A DNA stretch of 64,000 bases. It comes from Desulfobacterales bacterium (lineage in GTDB: Bacteria; Desulfobacterota; Desulfobacteria; Desulfobacterales; JAAELO01). The stretch's first letter is position 1. Each line of letters starts with the position of its first letter. The notes beneath the pieces were generated by a model. It searched no databases, had not been told where the DNA came from, and was given only the letters and a program-made list of their open reading frames with translations. A program made the position numbers and the translations under genes. Below are positions 46,296 through 55,674 of the stretch, piece after piece. The stretch lies in assembly GCA_024226555.1 (NCBI GenBank), contig JAAELO010000848.1, positions 62,001-126,000 on the forward strand. Direction: 5' to 3'.

Positions 46296-47402
46296 ATGTT
46301 TCTGTTTGATTTAAAAGATAAAATTGTTGATTTTTACAGGACATATCTAAGTAATAGTGTTTCAGATCTATTTCCTGATGAGGGAAGCTGGATAAATATC
46401 GATATTGTTGAGAAATCAACGGGAGCTAAAATAGTAATTCCTGCAAGAATAGACCTGATTGAGAGCAGAACAGTAGCTGCACTTTGTAAAACTAAAGTCC
46501 CTGATAAATTTGACATAAATTCACGAGCATTTTTTCCTATCAAAACAGTGCAGTTTTCTGAAGAGAAAAGAACTTATATAACAACGAGAGAAACCTTTTC
46601 AACAGATATAATTATTAAGCGTTGTGTGAAAAACAGGATTATTTTTAAGCTACGTAATGGTGTGCTGAATAAAGCAAGTCAAAGGCTTTATGAAAGAATT
46701 CCATATAAAGAGAGTTATAATGTAAAAGTTGTACCATTAAAACTTCCTGAAAAAGATCAACGTTGTATAGCTTACAATCGGTATATGGAAAATTTCTTTA
46801 ATAATGTTGAAATAGTAGATATAGCTCCAGGCGGAATAGGAGTTACAGCGCCAAAGAAGCTAACAAAATTAATAAAAGAAGAACTGAAAATTAATATACT
46901 TATAAATTTTGGAGAAAGAGAAGAATATTTTTTTAAAGGCAGACTCGTTAAAAAGAAAACTGAGGAGTTTGAATATAAAACATTTTTAAGAGTCGCAAAA
47001 AAAATGCCGAAAGAGGATGAAGAGGAAGATCTGGTTTTTATAGGTTTTCAATTTAAAGATGTTGATACACATAGAGAAATATTGATTGAAACCTTAAATA
47101 GTATTAGAAGGTCTGAAGCTGCTGAATCTACAGCTAAAAATATAAGAAAAGGAGCAAGCTCAGTTCAGGCCTATGAATCGATCTCAGAACTAAATGAAAC
47201 ACTTAAAGAAAAAGAGTTTATGGATCAGACATCTTTTCTTGATAAATTAAGATTTTTAATTGATAAAGTCGAAAAAGAGGAACGGTACAACGAATTTAAA
47301 GAGAATTATGTGCCTCCTAAAAAATTTGCAGATGTTTCATTTGATGATGATGTTGCCCCAAAAAAAGCCCCTACCAAAAGAACATTTAAATTAAAAGATT
47401 AA
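46296..47402 (+). CDS. PilZ-like domain protein (YcgR-type layout)
   Basis: In this 368-residue cytoplasmic protein, an N-terminal barrel-like domain (ARIDLIESRTVAAL) precedes a PilZ-like domain. The RxxxR c-di-GMP signature is seen in SQRLYERIPYKESY, then EIVDIAPGGIGVTAP gives the D-x-S/A-x-x-G element, though Ala replaces the usual Ser, and IGFQFKDVD closes the barrel. The C-terminal 90 residues are charged and probably helical. YcgR-like proteins act as c-di-GMP receptors; binding here is an inference. No flagellar genes are near. Confidence 0.7.
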   Translation: MFLFDLKDKIVDFYRTYLSNSVSDLFPDEGSWINIDIVEKSTGAKIVIPARIDLIESRTVAALCKTKVPDKFDINSRAFFPIKTVQFSEEKRTYITTRETFSTDIIIKRCVKNRIIFKLRNGVLNKASQRLYERIPYKESYNVKVVPLKLPEKDQRCIAYNRYMENFFNNVEIVDIAPGGIGVTAPKKLTKLIKEELKINILINFGEREEYFFKGRLVKKKTEEFEYKTFLRVAKKMPKEDEEEDLVFIGFQFKDVDTHREILIETLNSIRRSEAAESTAKNIRKGASSVQAYESISELNETLKEKEFMDQTSFLDKLRFLIDKVEKEERYNEFKENYVPPKKFADVSFDDDVAPKKAPTKRTFKLKD

Positions 47403-47521
47403 TATTATATTAGTAAAATTTACCATAATATAGTAACTTCCCTTTAATTTGAGTTTTCTGTTTTAGTTTTTCTAAAGCTTTCTTATGATCTCTCCAAAGT
47501 AATAAAAAATAAGGCTATTTA

Positions 47522-48658
47522 ATGGAATATAATAAAAAACCTATATATATTTATCTATTAGTATTAACAGTTGCAGCAGCAGGAGGGCTTCATATATGGA
47601 GAGTGCTTTTTGATAACTTTGCAGTCAAAGAGATTCTGCTTGAAGGTGATCATATAGGAGTGCTTCAGTCAGTAAGGGAGATTCCTGGATTTCTTGCACT
47701 TTTAGTCGTATACGCCCTTTTAATAATTAAAGAACATAAATTATCTGCACTTTCTATTCTAATATTGGGAGTTGGTCTTGGTCTAACAGGTTTATACCCC
47801 ACATTTTATGGTCTAATGTTAACAACATTAATTATGAGTTTCGGGTTCCATTACTTTGAAACTACTAATCAATCACTCACTCTTCAGTATTACGATAAAG
47901 AAACATCACCCATTGTTTTTGGTAAACTAAGAAGTTTTGCATCTATAACAAATATCTGTGCTGGAATATCAATATTTTTTGCTGCTAATTTTCTTAATCC
48001 AAAAGAGATATATTTAATATCTGGTGGATTAGTTATAATTTTAGCTTTATGGGCTTTTTTTCAAAATCCTGTGGATAAGAATCTTGTTCCACAGAGAAAA
48101 GATATGATCTTAAAGAAAAAGTACTGGCTTTTTTATGCTTTGACATTTATGTCCGGGGCAAGAAGGCAGATATTTATCGCTTTTGCAGTGTTTTTACTGG
48201 TTAAAAACTTCAAATACAGTATACAGGAAGTTGCACTGCTTTTTTTTCTGAACAATATTATTAATACATTTCTAAGCCCTTATATTGGTAAGTGTATTGT
48301 TCGTTTTGGAGAGAGAAAAGTGTTATCTCTTGAGTATTTCAGTCTGATAATTGTATTTATTGCTTATGCCTATGTTGAGTCAAAGTTAATTGTAGCTTTT
48401 ATTTATATTGCAGATCACATTTTTTTTAATTTTGCCATTGCAATCAGGACATATTTCCAAAAAATTGCTGAACCTGAAGATATTGCACCAAGTATGGCTG
48501 TTGGATTTACTATAAATCACATTGCAGCTGTAATTTTACCAGTAATTGGAGGGGTGCTCTGGATGATAGATTATAAAATACCTTTTATTGCAGGTGCTAT
48601 ATTAAGTTTTGTGTCACTAATTCTTGTTCAGTTGATAAGGGTTAAATCTAAAGTTTAA
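47522..48658 (+). CDS. major facilitator superfamily transporter
   Basis: The 378-residue protein has about 12 hydrophobic segments and MFS layout: an N-half with LLTVAAAGGLHIWRV-like opening helix, loop Arg/Lys between helices 2 and 3, and a second half beginning after FFQNPVDKNLVPQRKD. TM5 has FETTNQSLTLQYYD. The substrate is unknown. It converges with tag, with only six bases between the ends. Confidence 0.8.
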   Translation: MEYNKKPIYIYLLVLTVAAAGGLHIWRVLFDNFAVKEILLEGDHIGVLQSVREIPGFLALLVVYALLIIKEHKLSALSILILGVGLGLTGLYPTFYGLMLTTLIMSFGFHYFETTNQSLTLQYYDKETSPIVFGKLRSFASITNICAGISIFFAANFLNPKEIYLISGGLVIILALWAFFQNPVDKNLVPQRKDMILKKKYWLFYALTFMSGARRQIFIAFAVFLLVKNFKYSIQEVALLFFLNNIINTFLSPYIGKCIVRFGERKVLSLEYFSLIIVFIAYAYVESKLIVAFIYIADHIFFNFAIAIRTYFQKIAEPEDIAPSMAVGFTINHIAAVILPVIGGVLWMIDYKIPFIAGAILSFVSLILVQLIRVKSKV

Positions 48659-48664
48659 GAATGG

Positions 48665-49237
48665 TTATGAAAGTTTTTTTATTTCTGAGTATCTGAAACA
48701 GCCTTTCGTGTGGTCATTTACCATACCTACTGCCTGCATAAGGGAGTAACAAATAATAGTACCAACAAATTTAAATCCTCTTTTTTTCATATCTTTGCTC
48801 ATAATATCTGATATTTCGGTACTTACTGGAACATCACTCATCTTTTTCCATGGGTTTGTGATTGTTTTGTAATCAGTAAAGCTCCATAGATATTTATCAA
48901 ATGACCCAAACTCTTCTTGGATTTCAATAAATATTTTTGCATTGTTTACAGCGGCATTTACTTTTAGTTTATTTCTGATTATTCCAGGATTTTTTAAAAG
49001 TTCAGCAATTTTTTTATCATCATATTGAGCTACCTTTTGAACATCAAAATTGTCGAAAGCTACTCTATAAGCATCTCTTTTTTTTAGAATAGTAATCCAG
49101 CTAAGTCCAGCCTGCGCACCTTCAAGAATAAGGAATTCAAAAAGTTTCTGATCATTATGTAAAGGCACTCCCCATTCATTATCGTGATAATCTTTTTCTA
49201 TATCTGTTTTGATAGCCCAGTCACACCTTTTTTTCAT
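48665..49237 (-). CDS. tag: DNA-3-methyladenine glycosylase I
   Basis: The enzyme removes 3-methyladenine from alkylated DNA. The 190-residue protein has the TagI zinc site, Cys4 in MKKRCDWA, His17 in YHDNEWG and the C-terminal His-Cys pair in NDHTKGCFRY. It also has the conserved LFEFLILEGAQAGLSW and PGIIRNKLKV. The start is at 49237, preceded by GGAGGATCT; a longer frame that begins in the terminator hairpin is not used. Confidence 0.94.
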   Translation of the reverse strand: MKKRCDWAIKTDIEKDYHDNEWGVPLHNDQKLFEFLILEGAQAGLSWITILKKRDAYRVAFDNFDVQKVAQYDDKKIAELLKNPGIIRNKLKVNAAVNNAKIFIEIQEEFGSFDKYLWSFTDYKTITNPWKKMSDVPVSTEISDIMSKDMKKRGFKFVGTIICYSLMQAVGMVNDHTKGCFRYSEIKKLS

Positions 49238-49251
49238 AGATCCTCCAAAAT

Positions 49252-49280
49252 AAAAAAGCCACACCATTTTGGTGTGGCTT
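49252..49280 (-). terminator. rho-independent terminator after the BAX-inhibitor gene
   Basis: On the minus strand AGCCACACC and GGTGTGGCT form a perfect nine-pair stem with a five-base loop (49257-49279), followed by TTTTTTATTTT. It ends the 49306-49998 gene; tag starts about 15 bases further on. Confidence 0.9.
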
Positions 49281-49305
49281 ATATAATAAAATCCATATTC
49301 CTTGT

Positions 49306-49998
49306 TTAATCACGACCGCCAAAGATATGTAGAAGCATGATGAACATGTTAAGGAAATCAAGGTATAGTGAAAGAGCTCCCATAATAGCCCCTTTTCTCA
49401 CAGTTCCTGACTCAAGATCAGCAGGTTGTGACATAGCCATATGCTTTATTTTCTGTGTATCATAAGCAGTAAGCCCAACAAAAATGATAACTCCAACATA
49501 GCTGATTATCATTTGAAGACCAGAACTTCTTAAAAATAAATTAACTAAAGTTGCTATGATTATACCAATAAGACCCATCATCATGAATTGGCCCATACCA
49601 GTAAGATCTTTTTTGGTAACCATTCCATAAACACTGCTTGCAGCAAAAGTAGCTGAGCAAATAAAGAAAGTTGTTGCAATGGAATTTGAAGTATAAGCTA
49701 TAAAAATCCAAGAAAGTGTTAAACCATTTAATGCGGCATATGCAAGAAAAAGTGCTGTTGCAGTGGTCGCTTGTAACTTATGAACACGTGCAGATAAAAA
49801 CCAAACCATTCCAATTGTAAGAATAGCTAAAGGCCAGAACATTTTTTGTACAGTCATTAATATGTTTAAATTTGTACTTACCAGATATGCAATACCACCG
49901 GTTAGAGCAAGTCCTATAGCCATCCAGTTGTATACACTCCTGATAAAAGCGTTAACTCTTATCTGAGCTTGTGTTTGTTGTAAAGGTGCTGTTTGCAT
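49306..49998 (-). CDS. BAX inhibitor-1/YccA family membrane protein
   Basis: Seven hydrophobic segments in 230 residues and the family motifs: FIRSVYNWMAIGLALTGGIA, GLTLSWIFIAYT, FAASSVYGMVTKKDL, GLTAYDTQKIKHMA and a closing GALSLYLDFLNMFIMLLH. Bacterial members such as YetJ act as pH-sensitive Ca2+ leak channels; YccA interacts with FtsH. Which applies here is unknown. The start follows AGGAGACAAC. Confidence 0.92.
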   Translation of the reverse strand: MQTAPLQQTQAQIRVNAFIRSVYNWMAIGLALTGGIAYLVSTNLNILMTVQKMFWPLAILTIGMVWFLSARVHKLQATTATALFLAYAALNGLTLSWIFIAYTSNSIATTFFICSATFAASSVYGMVTKKDLTGMGQFMMMGLIGIIIATLVNLFLRSSGLQMIISYVGVIIFVGLTAYDTQKIKHMAMSQPADLESGTVRKGAIMGALSLYLDFLNMFIMLLHIFGGRD

Positions 49999-50258
49999 TT
50001 GTTGTCTCCTGTTAATATTATAAAATTTTCTTTTTCAGATCTAAATATAAAACCTTTACAGTAACTTTCAAGTAAAAGTTTGAATAAAGACATTCTATAA
50101 TAATTTGGTATAAAGTAAAGATGAAAAAAAACACATCTCATCATATTTGCATTTTTAATCTATCCCTGATATTTTGATCGATCTTTACAAGATTAATATG
50201 TGGTATTTGGAAAGCACATAAAAAACACAATTTTTTAATAAAAGACGTTATTTAAGAC

Positions 50259-50531
50259 ATGAGATACGATAAAATATATAATGAATTAAAAGAGATTGCT
50301 GAAAAACTTAAGATTACAGTTTCTGAACAAAATTTCAGACCCACAGGAATCAAAGTTCAAAGTGGACTTTGTAATATTAGGGGTGAAGATTTTTATATTA
50401 TGGACAAACATAAGAAAATAAGGGAAAAAACAGAACTTCTTGCACAATGTCTACTTAATTTTCCTCTGGATGATATGTATATAATCCCGGCAATCAGGGA
50501 TTATTTTGATAAATTCAAAAAAACAATTTAA
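50259..50531 (+). CDS. conserved-looking small protein upstream of xseA
   Basis: A 90-residue soluble protein (TGIKVQSGLCNIRGEDFYIM; KTELLAQCLLNFPLDDMYII). I do not recognise the family. It lies nine bases before xseA in the same orientation, so it is probably the first gene of the xseA-tlyA operon. No clear ribosome binding site precedes the ATG. Confidence 0.6.
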   Translation: MRYDKIYNELKEIAEKLKITVSEQNFRPTGIKVQSGLCNIRGEDFYIMDKHKKIREKTELLAQCLLNFPLDDMYIIPAIRDYFDKFKKTI

Positions 50532-50540
50532 TGATAATTT

Positions 50541-51869
50541 ATGATCTCTAATAAAAAAATATTAACTGTCTCTGATCTGAACCGGGAGATAAAATATCTT
50601 TTAGAGGATAATTTCCCTTTTATCTGGGTAACAGGAGAGATATCTAATTTTAGCAAACCAACATCAGGACACTTCTATTTTACCCTTAAGGATAGCAGGT
50701 CCATGGTTAGCTCTGTTATGTTCAGGGGACAAAACAGAAATCTGAAATTCTTACCTGAAAATGGAATGAGTGTTACAGGTTTTGGAAGGGTCTCTCTTTA
50801 TGAACCAAGAGGTGCATATCAGATTATTTTTGAGTATCTTGAACCAAAAGGCATTGGTTCACTTCAGGTAGCTTTTGAACAACTCAAAATTAAACTCGAA
50901 GAGGAAGGCTTTTTTAAAAAAGAGTTTAAAAAAAAACTACCCTCTCTTCCAAAAAGAGTTGCAATCATAACATCTCCAACGGGTTCTGTTGTCCATGATC
51001 TGATAAACATAATTTCAAGAAGATTTTTCAATGTCGGGATAGATATTTTAAAAGTTAAGGTTCAAGGAGATGATGCTGTCCCTGAAATTGTAAAAGCTAT
51101 TAAGTTTGCAGATTTAACAAAACCAGATGCAATTATTATTGCAAGGGGAGGAGGATCTATAGAAGATCTCGCTCCTTTCAATTCTGAAAAAATAGCGAGA
51201 GTTGTTTTTGATGCTAAAACACCTGTGATTTCGGCAATTGGTCATGAGACCGATTTTACAATACTTGATTTTGTAGCAGATTTAAGGGCAGAAACTCCTT
51301 CAGCAGCAGCAGAGTTACTTTTCCCGGAGAAAGATCAACTTATTTCTGAAATCAGAGGTTTAAAATCAAGACTTACACTTTCTATGGATAAAATCTTATC
51401 TGGTAAAAAAACAGAGTCAGAAAAACTGATTAAACGTTTAAAAAGCCCAGGTAGAAGAGTTTCTGATCAAAGGTTAAGGCTTGATGATCTCTCAATTCGA
51501 ATAGTTAGAAACTGTACAAAAAAAGTTCAAAGACAAAAAGAGACTCTGTTAAATATAATAAAACAGCTCTATCGAAATAATCCTTCTAATTATATTGAAA
51601 AAGAGGGGGATCGACTTAAATTATCAAAAAAAAGGATTACAATAGGTTTTGATAATATTTTAAAAGAGAAAAAATCTGATCTTTCTAAACTTTTAGCAAG
51701 GCTTGAAAATTTAAATCCACTTTCGGTTCTTGAAAGGGGTTATAGTATTACAAGAACAGTTCCTGGAAAAAAAGTTATAGGATCAATTGGAAATATTACC
51801 GAAGGACAAAATGTTGAAGTTCTTGTTTCAGATGGAACTTTAAATTGTAAAGTGGAAGGAAAAAAATAG
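50541..51869 (+). CDS. xseA: exodeoxyribonuclease VII large subunit
   Basis: The 442-residue catalytic subunit of ExoVII. It begins with an OB-fold for single-stranded DNA (FIWVTGEISNFSKPTSGHFY, then TLKD), followed by the nuclease domain with IITSPTGSVVHDL, RGGGSIEDLAPFN and AIGHETDFTILDFVADLRA, and a long coiled coil. The C-terminal LSVLERGYSIT is the usual end motif. It is directly followed by xseB, so both subunits are made in one operon. Confidence 0.96.
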   Translation: MISNKKILTVSDLNREIKYLLEDNFPFIWVTGEISNFSKPTSGHFYFTLKDSRSMVSSVMFRGQNRNLKFLPENGMSVTGFGRVSLYEPRGAYQIIFEYLEPKGIGSLQVAFEQLKIKLEEEGFFKKEFKKKLPSLPKRVAIITSPTGSVVHDLINIISRRFFNVGIDILKVKVQGDDAVPEIVKAIKFADLTKPDAIIIARGGGSIEDLAPFNSEKIARVVFDAKTPVISAIGHETDFTILDFVADLRAETPSAAAELLFPEKDQLISEIRGLKSRLTLSMDKILSGKKTESEKLIKRLKSPGRRVSDQRLRLDDLSIRIVRNCTKKVQRQKETLLNIIKQLYRNNPSNYIEKEGDRLKLSKKRITIGFDNILKEKKSDLSKLLARLENLNPLSVLERGYSITRTVPGKKVIGSIGNITEGQNVEVLVSDGTLNCKVEGKK

Positions 51870-52094
51870 ATGGCAAAAAAATCCTTTGAACAATCACTGT
51901 CACAGCTTGAGAAAATAGTTAATGATCTTGAGGAGGGAAATCTTCCTTTGGAAAAAGCTTTAAAAAAATTCGAAGAGGGTATAAAAACATCAGAATATTG
52001 TTCAGAAATTCTGAATGAAACTGAGAGAAGAATATCCATTCTTTTGAATAAGGATGGTGATGAGGAAAGAGAGCCTTTTCAGCCCGAAGAATAA
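51870..52094 (+). CDS. xseB: exodeoxyribonuclease VII small subunit
   Basis: A 74-residue helical protein with the hallmark SFEQSLSQLEKIVNDLEEGN, then LPLEKALKKFEEGI. It forms the hairpin that coats the coiled coil of XseA. ATG follows immediately on the xseA stop. Five bases after its own stop is a short MITE-like remnant. Confidence 0.95.
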   Translation: MAKKSFEQSLSQLEKIVNDLEEGNLPLEKALKKFEEGIKTSEYCSEILNETERRISILLNKDGDEEREPFQPEE

Positions 52095-52099
52095 CTAAA

Positions 52100-52151
52100 G
52101 GTAACCTCTATTAATTATATATTTCTGAAAAGAGAAGTTCTTAGAGGTTCC
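52100..52151 (+). repeat. internally deleted MITE-like repeat (52 bp)
   Basis: GGTAACCTCTATTAATTAT at the left and GAAGTTCTTAGAGGTTCC at the right are both ends of the family with most of the interior gone. It lies between xseB and ispA, 16 bases before the ispA start. The result is a near-hairpin. Confidence 0.75.
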
Positions 52152-52167
52152 TTAGACTGGACTTATT

Positions 52168-53049
52168 ATGTTTGATTTAAAATCGTATCTGAATAAAAAA
52201 AGAGAGATAATTGATACAAAACTTTCATCTTATATTGAAGGTGACAAGCTTTTAAAAAATGCCATGCATTATTCTTTAATGGCAGGGGGAAAAAGATTAA
52301 GACCCATCCTTTGTTTTGCCGGAGCAGAAGTTGTAGGTGGAGATGCTAAAGATTGCCTTGAATTTGCCTCAGCTTTAGAGATGATACATACTTACTCATT
52401 AATACATGATGATCTGCCTGAGATGGATAATGATAAACTCAGAAGGGGTAAAGCAACTTGTCATATCGCTTTTGACCATGGAACAGCTCTTCTTGCCGGT
52501 GATGGACTTTTAACTTTAGCATTTGAGGTTATGTCTGATTCTCCAAATATTAATGAGAAAAATGCTGTTAAATATTTGAAAATAAGCTCACTCATTTCAA
52601 AAGCAGCGGGTTTTAATGGAATGATTGAGGGACAGATTCTTGATGTTGAAAGTGAAGGAAAAATCCTTTCTCTTGACGAGCTTGAAAAAATACATGTTTT
52701 GAAAACCGGAGAGATGATTTGTGCATCTGTTTTATCCGGTGCCATTATGGGTGAAGCAACAAATAAAGAGTTAGAAGATCTTAAAGTTTATGCACAGAAA
52801 ATCGGCCTTGCTTTTCAGGTTAGGGATGATATCTTAAATGTTGTAGGGAATCCTGAATTGATGGGTAAAGCAGTTGGTACGGACGCTGCTCTTAATAAAG
52901 CAACTTATCCTGCGATAATGGGCCTTGAAGAATCAAAAAAATTTGCAGGAGATCTGATATGTGATGCTCTTACAGCAATTGAGTCTTTTGATGATAAAGC
53001 AGCACCACTTAGAGCTATTGCAAATTATATTTTAGACAGAAAGAGATAA
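52168..53049 (+). CDS. ispA: farnesyl/geranylgeranyl diphosphate synthase
   Basis: Short-chain trans-prenyl diphosphate synthase of 293 residues. It has LMAGGKRLRPILC, the first Asp-rich motif HDDLPEMDNDKLRRGK and FDHGTALLAGDGLLT, then FQVRDDILNVVG as the second Asp-rich motif. In that second motif the usual D-D-x-x-D has Asn instead of the last Asp. It condenses IPP with allylic diphosphates for quinone and undecaprenyl synthesis, using precursors made by the MEP pathway that dxs next door begins. Confidence 0.93.
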   Translation: MFDLKSYLNKKREIIDTKLSSYIEGDKLLKNAMHYSLMAGGKRLRPILCFAGAEVVGGDAKDCLEFASALEMIHTYSLIHDDLPEMDNDKLRRGKATCHIAFDHGTALLAGDGLLTLAFEVMSDSPNINEKNAVKYLKISSLISKAAGFNGMIEGQILDVESEGKILSLDELEKIHVLKTGEMICASVLSGAIMGEATNKELEDLKVYAQKIGLAFQVRDDILNVVGNPELMGKAVGTDAALNKATYPAIMGLEESKKFAGDLICDALTAIESFDDKAAPLRAIANYILDRKR

Positions 53050-53067
53050 TACAATAAGGAATATGTT

Positions 53068-54936
53068 TTGAGCCTTTTAGAAAAAATAAATAAGCCGTCC
53101 GATATAAAGAAAATTTCAAGGGAAGAACTTCCTGAGCTATCATCAGAAATACGAGGTAGAATAATAGATGTGGTCTCCAAAAATGGAGGGCACCTTGGGT
53201 CAAGTTTAGGTGTTGTTGACCTTACCATTGCACTCTTTTATGTTTTTGATCTGGAAAATGATAAAATTGTATGGGATGTGGGCCATCAGTCTTATGCCCA
53301 TAAAATTCTTTCAGGCCGCAATGATAAATTTGATACATTACGCACAAAGGGTGGCTTATCTGGTTTTCCCAAGATCAGTGAAAGTAAATATGATGCATTT
53401 ACAACAGGTCACAGTAGTACATCTGTTTCTGCAGGATCTGGCATGTCCTGCGGTAAAAGAATTAGAAATGAAAATAGTAAAGTAATATCTGTAATTGGTG
53501 ATGGTTCTCTTACAGGAGGTATTGCTTACGAAGGTTTAAATTATGTAGGGGGGGCAGGTCTCGACCACATAACAATTTTAAATGATAATGATATGTCTAT
53601 TTCCCAAAATGTTGGGGCTATATCATCATTCTTAAGTCGTAAACTATCTGCTAATTATCTTCAAACCCTGAAATCTCAATTTGGTGAATTTTTAAAATCT
53701 ATTCCAGGAATTGGAGAGGATATATATCACTTTGCTAAAAGATCAGAAGGTTCATTTAAAACATTTGTAACACCTGGAATGCTTTTTGAAGCTTTTAATC
53801 TTGATTACTTTGGCCCAATCGACGGACATAATCTTGATCATCTAATAGATATTTTAAACAATATTAAGGAACTTAATGAACCTGTACTTTTGCATATAAC
53901 AACGGTTAAAGGTAAAGGCTATATTCATGCTGAGAAAAATCCTACAAATTTCCATGGTATCGGACCATTTGATATAAAAAGTGGAGATCCAATTAAAAAT
54001 GGTGAAAAAAAAGAATCATACACGAGTATTTTTGGAAAAGCCATTGTTGAAATTGCAAAAAAAGATGAAAAAGTTGTGGCAATAACAGCTGCTATGCCTG
54101 AAGGAACAGGTCTTTTACCTTTTGCTGAAAAATTCCCTGATCGTTTCTTTGATGTTGGAATTGCAGAACAGCATGCTGTAACATTTGCAGCAGGACTTGC
54201 AACTGAAGGTATTAAACCTGTTGTTGCAATCTACTCAACATTTCTTCAAAGAGCATATGATCAGATTTTACATGATGTGGCGATTGAGTCATTACCTGTG
54301 GTTTTTGCCATAGACAGGGGCGGAATAGTTGGTGAAGATGGACCAACACACCATGGTCTTTTTGACTTTTCTTATCTGAGAAATATTCCAGGCTTGACTA
54401 TAATGACGCCTAAAGATGCTGATGAACTTAAGGATATGCTAGAATTTTCCATCTCACATAATGGACCTGTTGCCCTTAGATATCCAAGGGGTGAAGTTGC
54501 GAACATTAAATCTGAAAACCCTTCGAAAATAGCCATGGGTAAAGGTGAAATAGTAAGACAAGGTAGTGATATTCTTTTAATAGCAGCAGGAAGAACCGTT
54601 TCTGAATGTATGATTGCATATGATATTTTAAAGGAAAAAGGTGTTAGTGCAACCCTTTTTAATGCTCGTTTTATTAAACCACTTGATATTGAAAAAATTG
54701 CAGAACTTGTTAAAAACACTGAAAATGTCATAACCGTGGAAGAACAGGTGATTGCAGGCGGTCTTGGAAGCGCAGTACTTGAAGGGTTAAATGACAAAAA
54801 GATTAATAGTTTCAATCTCGAGAGAATTGGAATTAAAGACACATTTGTTAAACATGGTGCGGCAAATGAGCTTAGAAAAGAATATGGAATTGATGCAGAA
54901 GCGATTGTTGCAAAAGCACTTGAGATGACCTCATAA
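53068..54936 (+). CDS. dxs: 1-deoxy-D-xylulose-5-phosphate synthase
   Basis: The 622-residue TPP enzyme that starts the MEP isoprenoid pathway. The conserved features are GGHLGSSLGVVDLTIAL, IVWDVGHQSYAHKIL, the TPP-binding GDGSLTGGIAYEGLN, NDNDMSIS, and in the second half GIAEQHAVTFAAGLA and IDRGGIVGEDGPTHHGLFD. The start is TTG, preceded by AAGGA; the ATG five bases upstream is in a closed frame. ispA lies 18 bases upstream and tlyA one base after the stop. Confidence 0.97.
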   Translation: MSLLEKINKPSDIKKISREELPELSSEIRGRIIDVVSKNGGHLGSSLGVVDLTIALFYVFDLENDKIVWDVGHQSYAHKILSGRNDKFDTLRTKGGLSGFPKISESKYDAFTTGHSSTSVSAGSGMSCGKRIRNENSKVISVIGDGSLTGGIAYEGLNYVGGAGLDHITILNDNDMSISQNVGAISSFLSRKLSANYLQTLKSQFGEFLKSIPGIGEDIYHFAKRSEGSFKTFVTPGMLFEAFNLDYFGPIDGHNLDHLIDILNNIKELNEPVLLHITTVKGKGYIHAEKNPTNFHGIGPFDIKSGDPIKNGEKKESYTSIFGKAIVEIAKKDEKVVAITAAMPEGTGLLPFAEKFPDRFFDVGIAEQHAVTFAAGLATEGIKPVVAIYSTFLQRAYDQILHDVAIESLPVVFAIDRGGIVGEDGPTHHGLFDFSYLRNIPGLTIMTPKDADELKDMLEFSISHNGPVALRYPRGEVANIKSENPSKIAMGKGEIVRQGSDILLIAAGRTVSECMIAYDILKEKGVSATLFNARFIKPLDIEKIAELVKNTENVITVEEQVIAGGLGSAVLEGLNDKKINSFNLERIGIKDTFVKHGAANELRKEYGIDAEAIVAKALEMTS

Positions 54937-54937
54937 C

Positions 54938-55669
54938 ATGGCTAAAGAACGTCTTGATAAAATAGTCCTTGATCTGGGTTTATTTGATGACCTGAAAAAA
55001 GCCCAGGCTGTAATTATGTCTGGAAAGGTTCTTGTTAATGGAGAGCCTTGCGATAAACCTGGAACAAAAATTTCTATAGATTCTGTGATCAACCTTAAGG
55101 ATAAACCGATACCCTATGTTAGTCGCGGTGCTTTAAAGCTTGAAAAAGCAATAGAATTTTTTAAAGTAAAACCTGAAGATATGATTTGTCTTGATATTGG
55201 TTCATCCACAGGTGGCTTTACTGATTGCTTACTTCAAAAAGGAGCCGAAAAGGTTTATGCAGTTGATGTTGGATATGGTCAACTGGATTGGAAGCTAAGG
55301 CAGGATAAACGTGTAATAACAATGGAGCGTACGAACATCAGGCACCTTGAAAAAGATGCTATAGAAGATAAAGTTGATCTTGTAGTTATTGATACCTCAT
55401 TCATATCACTTAAAACTGTAATACCAGCAGCTCTTAAATTTATGAAGGAAAAAAGCAAAATTCTTGCTTTAATAAAACCTCAGTTCGAAGTAGCAAAAGG
55501 CCAGGTTGGAAAAGGCGGAATTGTTAATGATCATGATCTTCATAGAGAAGTTAAAACAAAACTTACGAATTTCTTTGAAAATATGGGCCTTATTGCAAAT
55601 GGTATTACAGATTCTCCAATTCTCGGAACAAAAGGTAATAAAGAGTTTATTATCTATTTAGAAAGATAA
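54938..55669 (+). CDS. tlyA: TlyA-family S4/FtsJ rRNA methyltransferase
   Basis: The 243-residue protein begins with an S4 RNA-binding domain (ERLDKIVLDLGLFDDLKKAQ, SGKVLVNG) and continues with an FtsJ-type methyltransferase: CLDIGSSTGGFTDCLLQKGA for AdoMet, AVDVGYGQLDWKLRQD, and VVIDTSFISLK. TlyA homologues methylate 2'-O positions of 16S and 23S rRNA; some members were annotated as hemolysins. It is last in the dxs operon and ends five bases before a repeat. Confidence 0.93.
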   Translation: MAKERLDKIVLDLGLFDDLKKAQAVIMSGKVLVNGEPCDKPGTKISIDSVINLKDKPIPYVSRGALKLEKAIEFFKVKPEDMICLDIGSSTGGFTDCLLQKGAEKVYAVDVGYGQLDWKLRQDKRVITMERTNIRHLEKDAIEDKVDLVVIDTSFISLKTVIPAALKFMKEKSKILALIKPQFEVAKGQVGKGGIVNDHDLHREVKTKLTNFFENMGLIANGITDSPILGTKGNKEFIIYLER

Positions 55670-55674
55670 CTTAA

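Noticed and set aside
49238..49267. Upstream ATG of tag at 49267
   Set aside because: It lies within the terminator hairpin of the preceding gene, whereas ATG 49237 has GGAGG at the right distance and gives the conserved N-terminal Cys at residue 5 or so.
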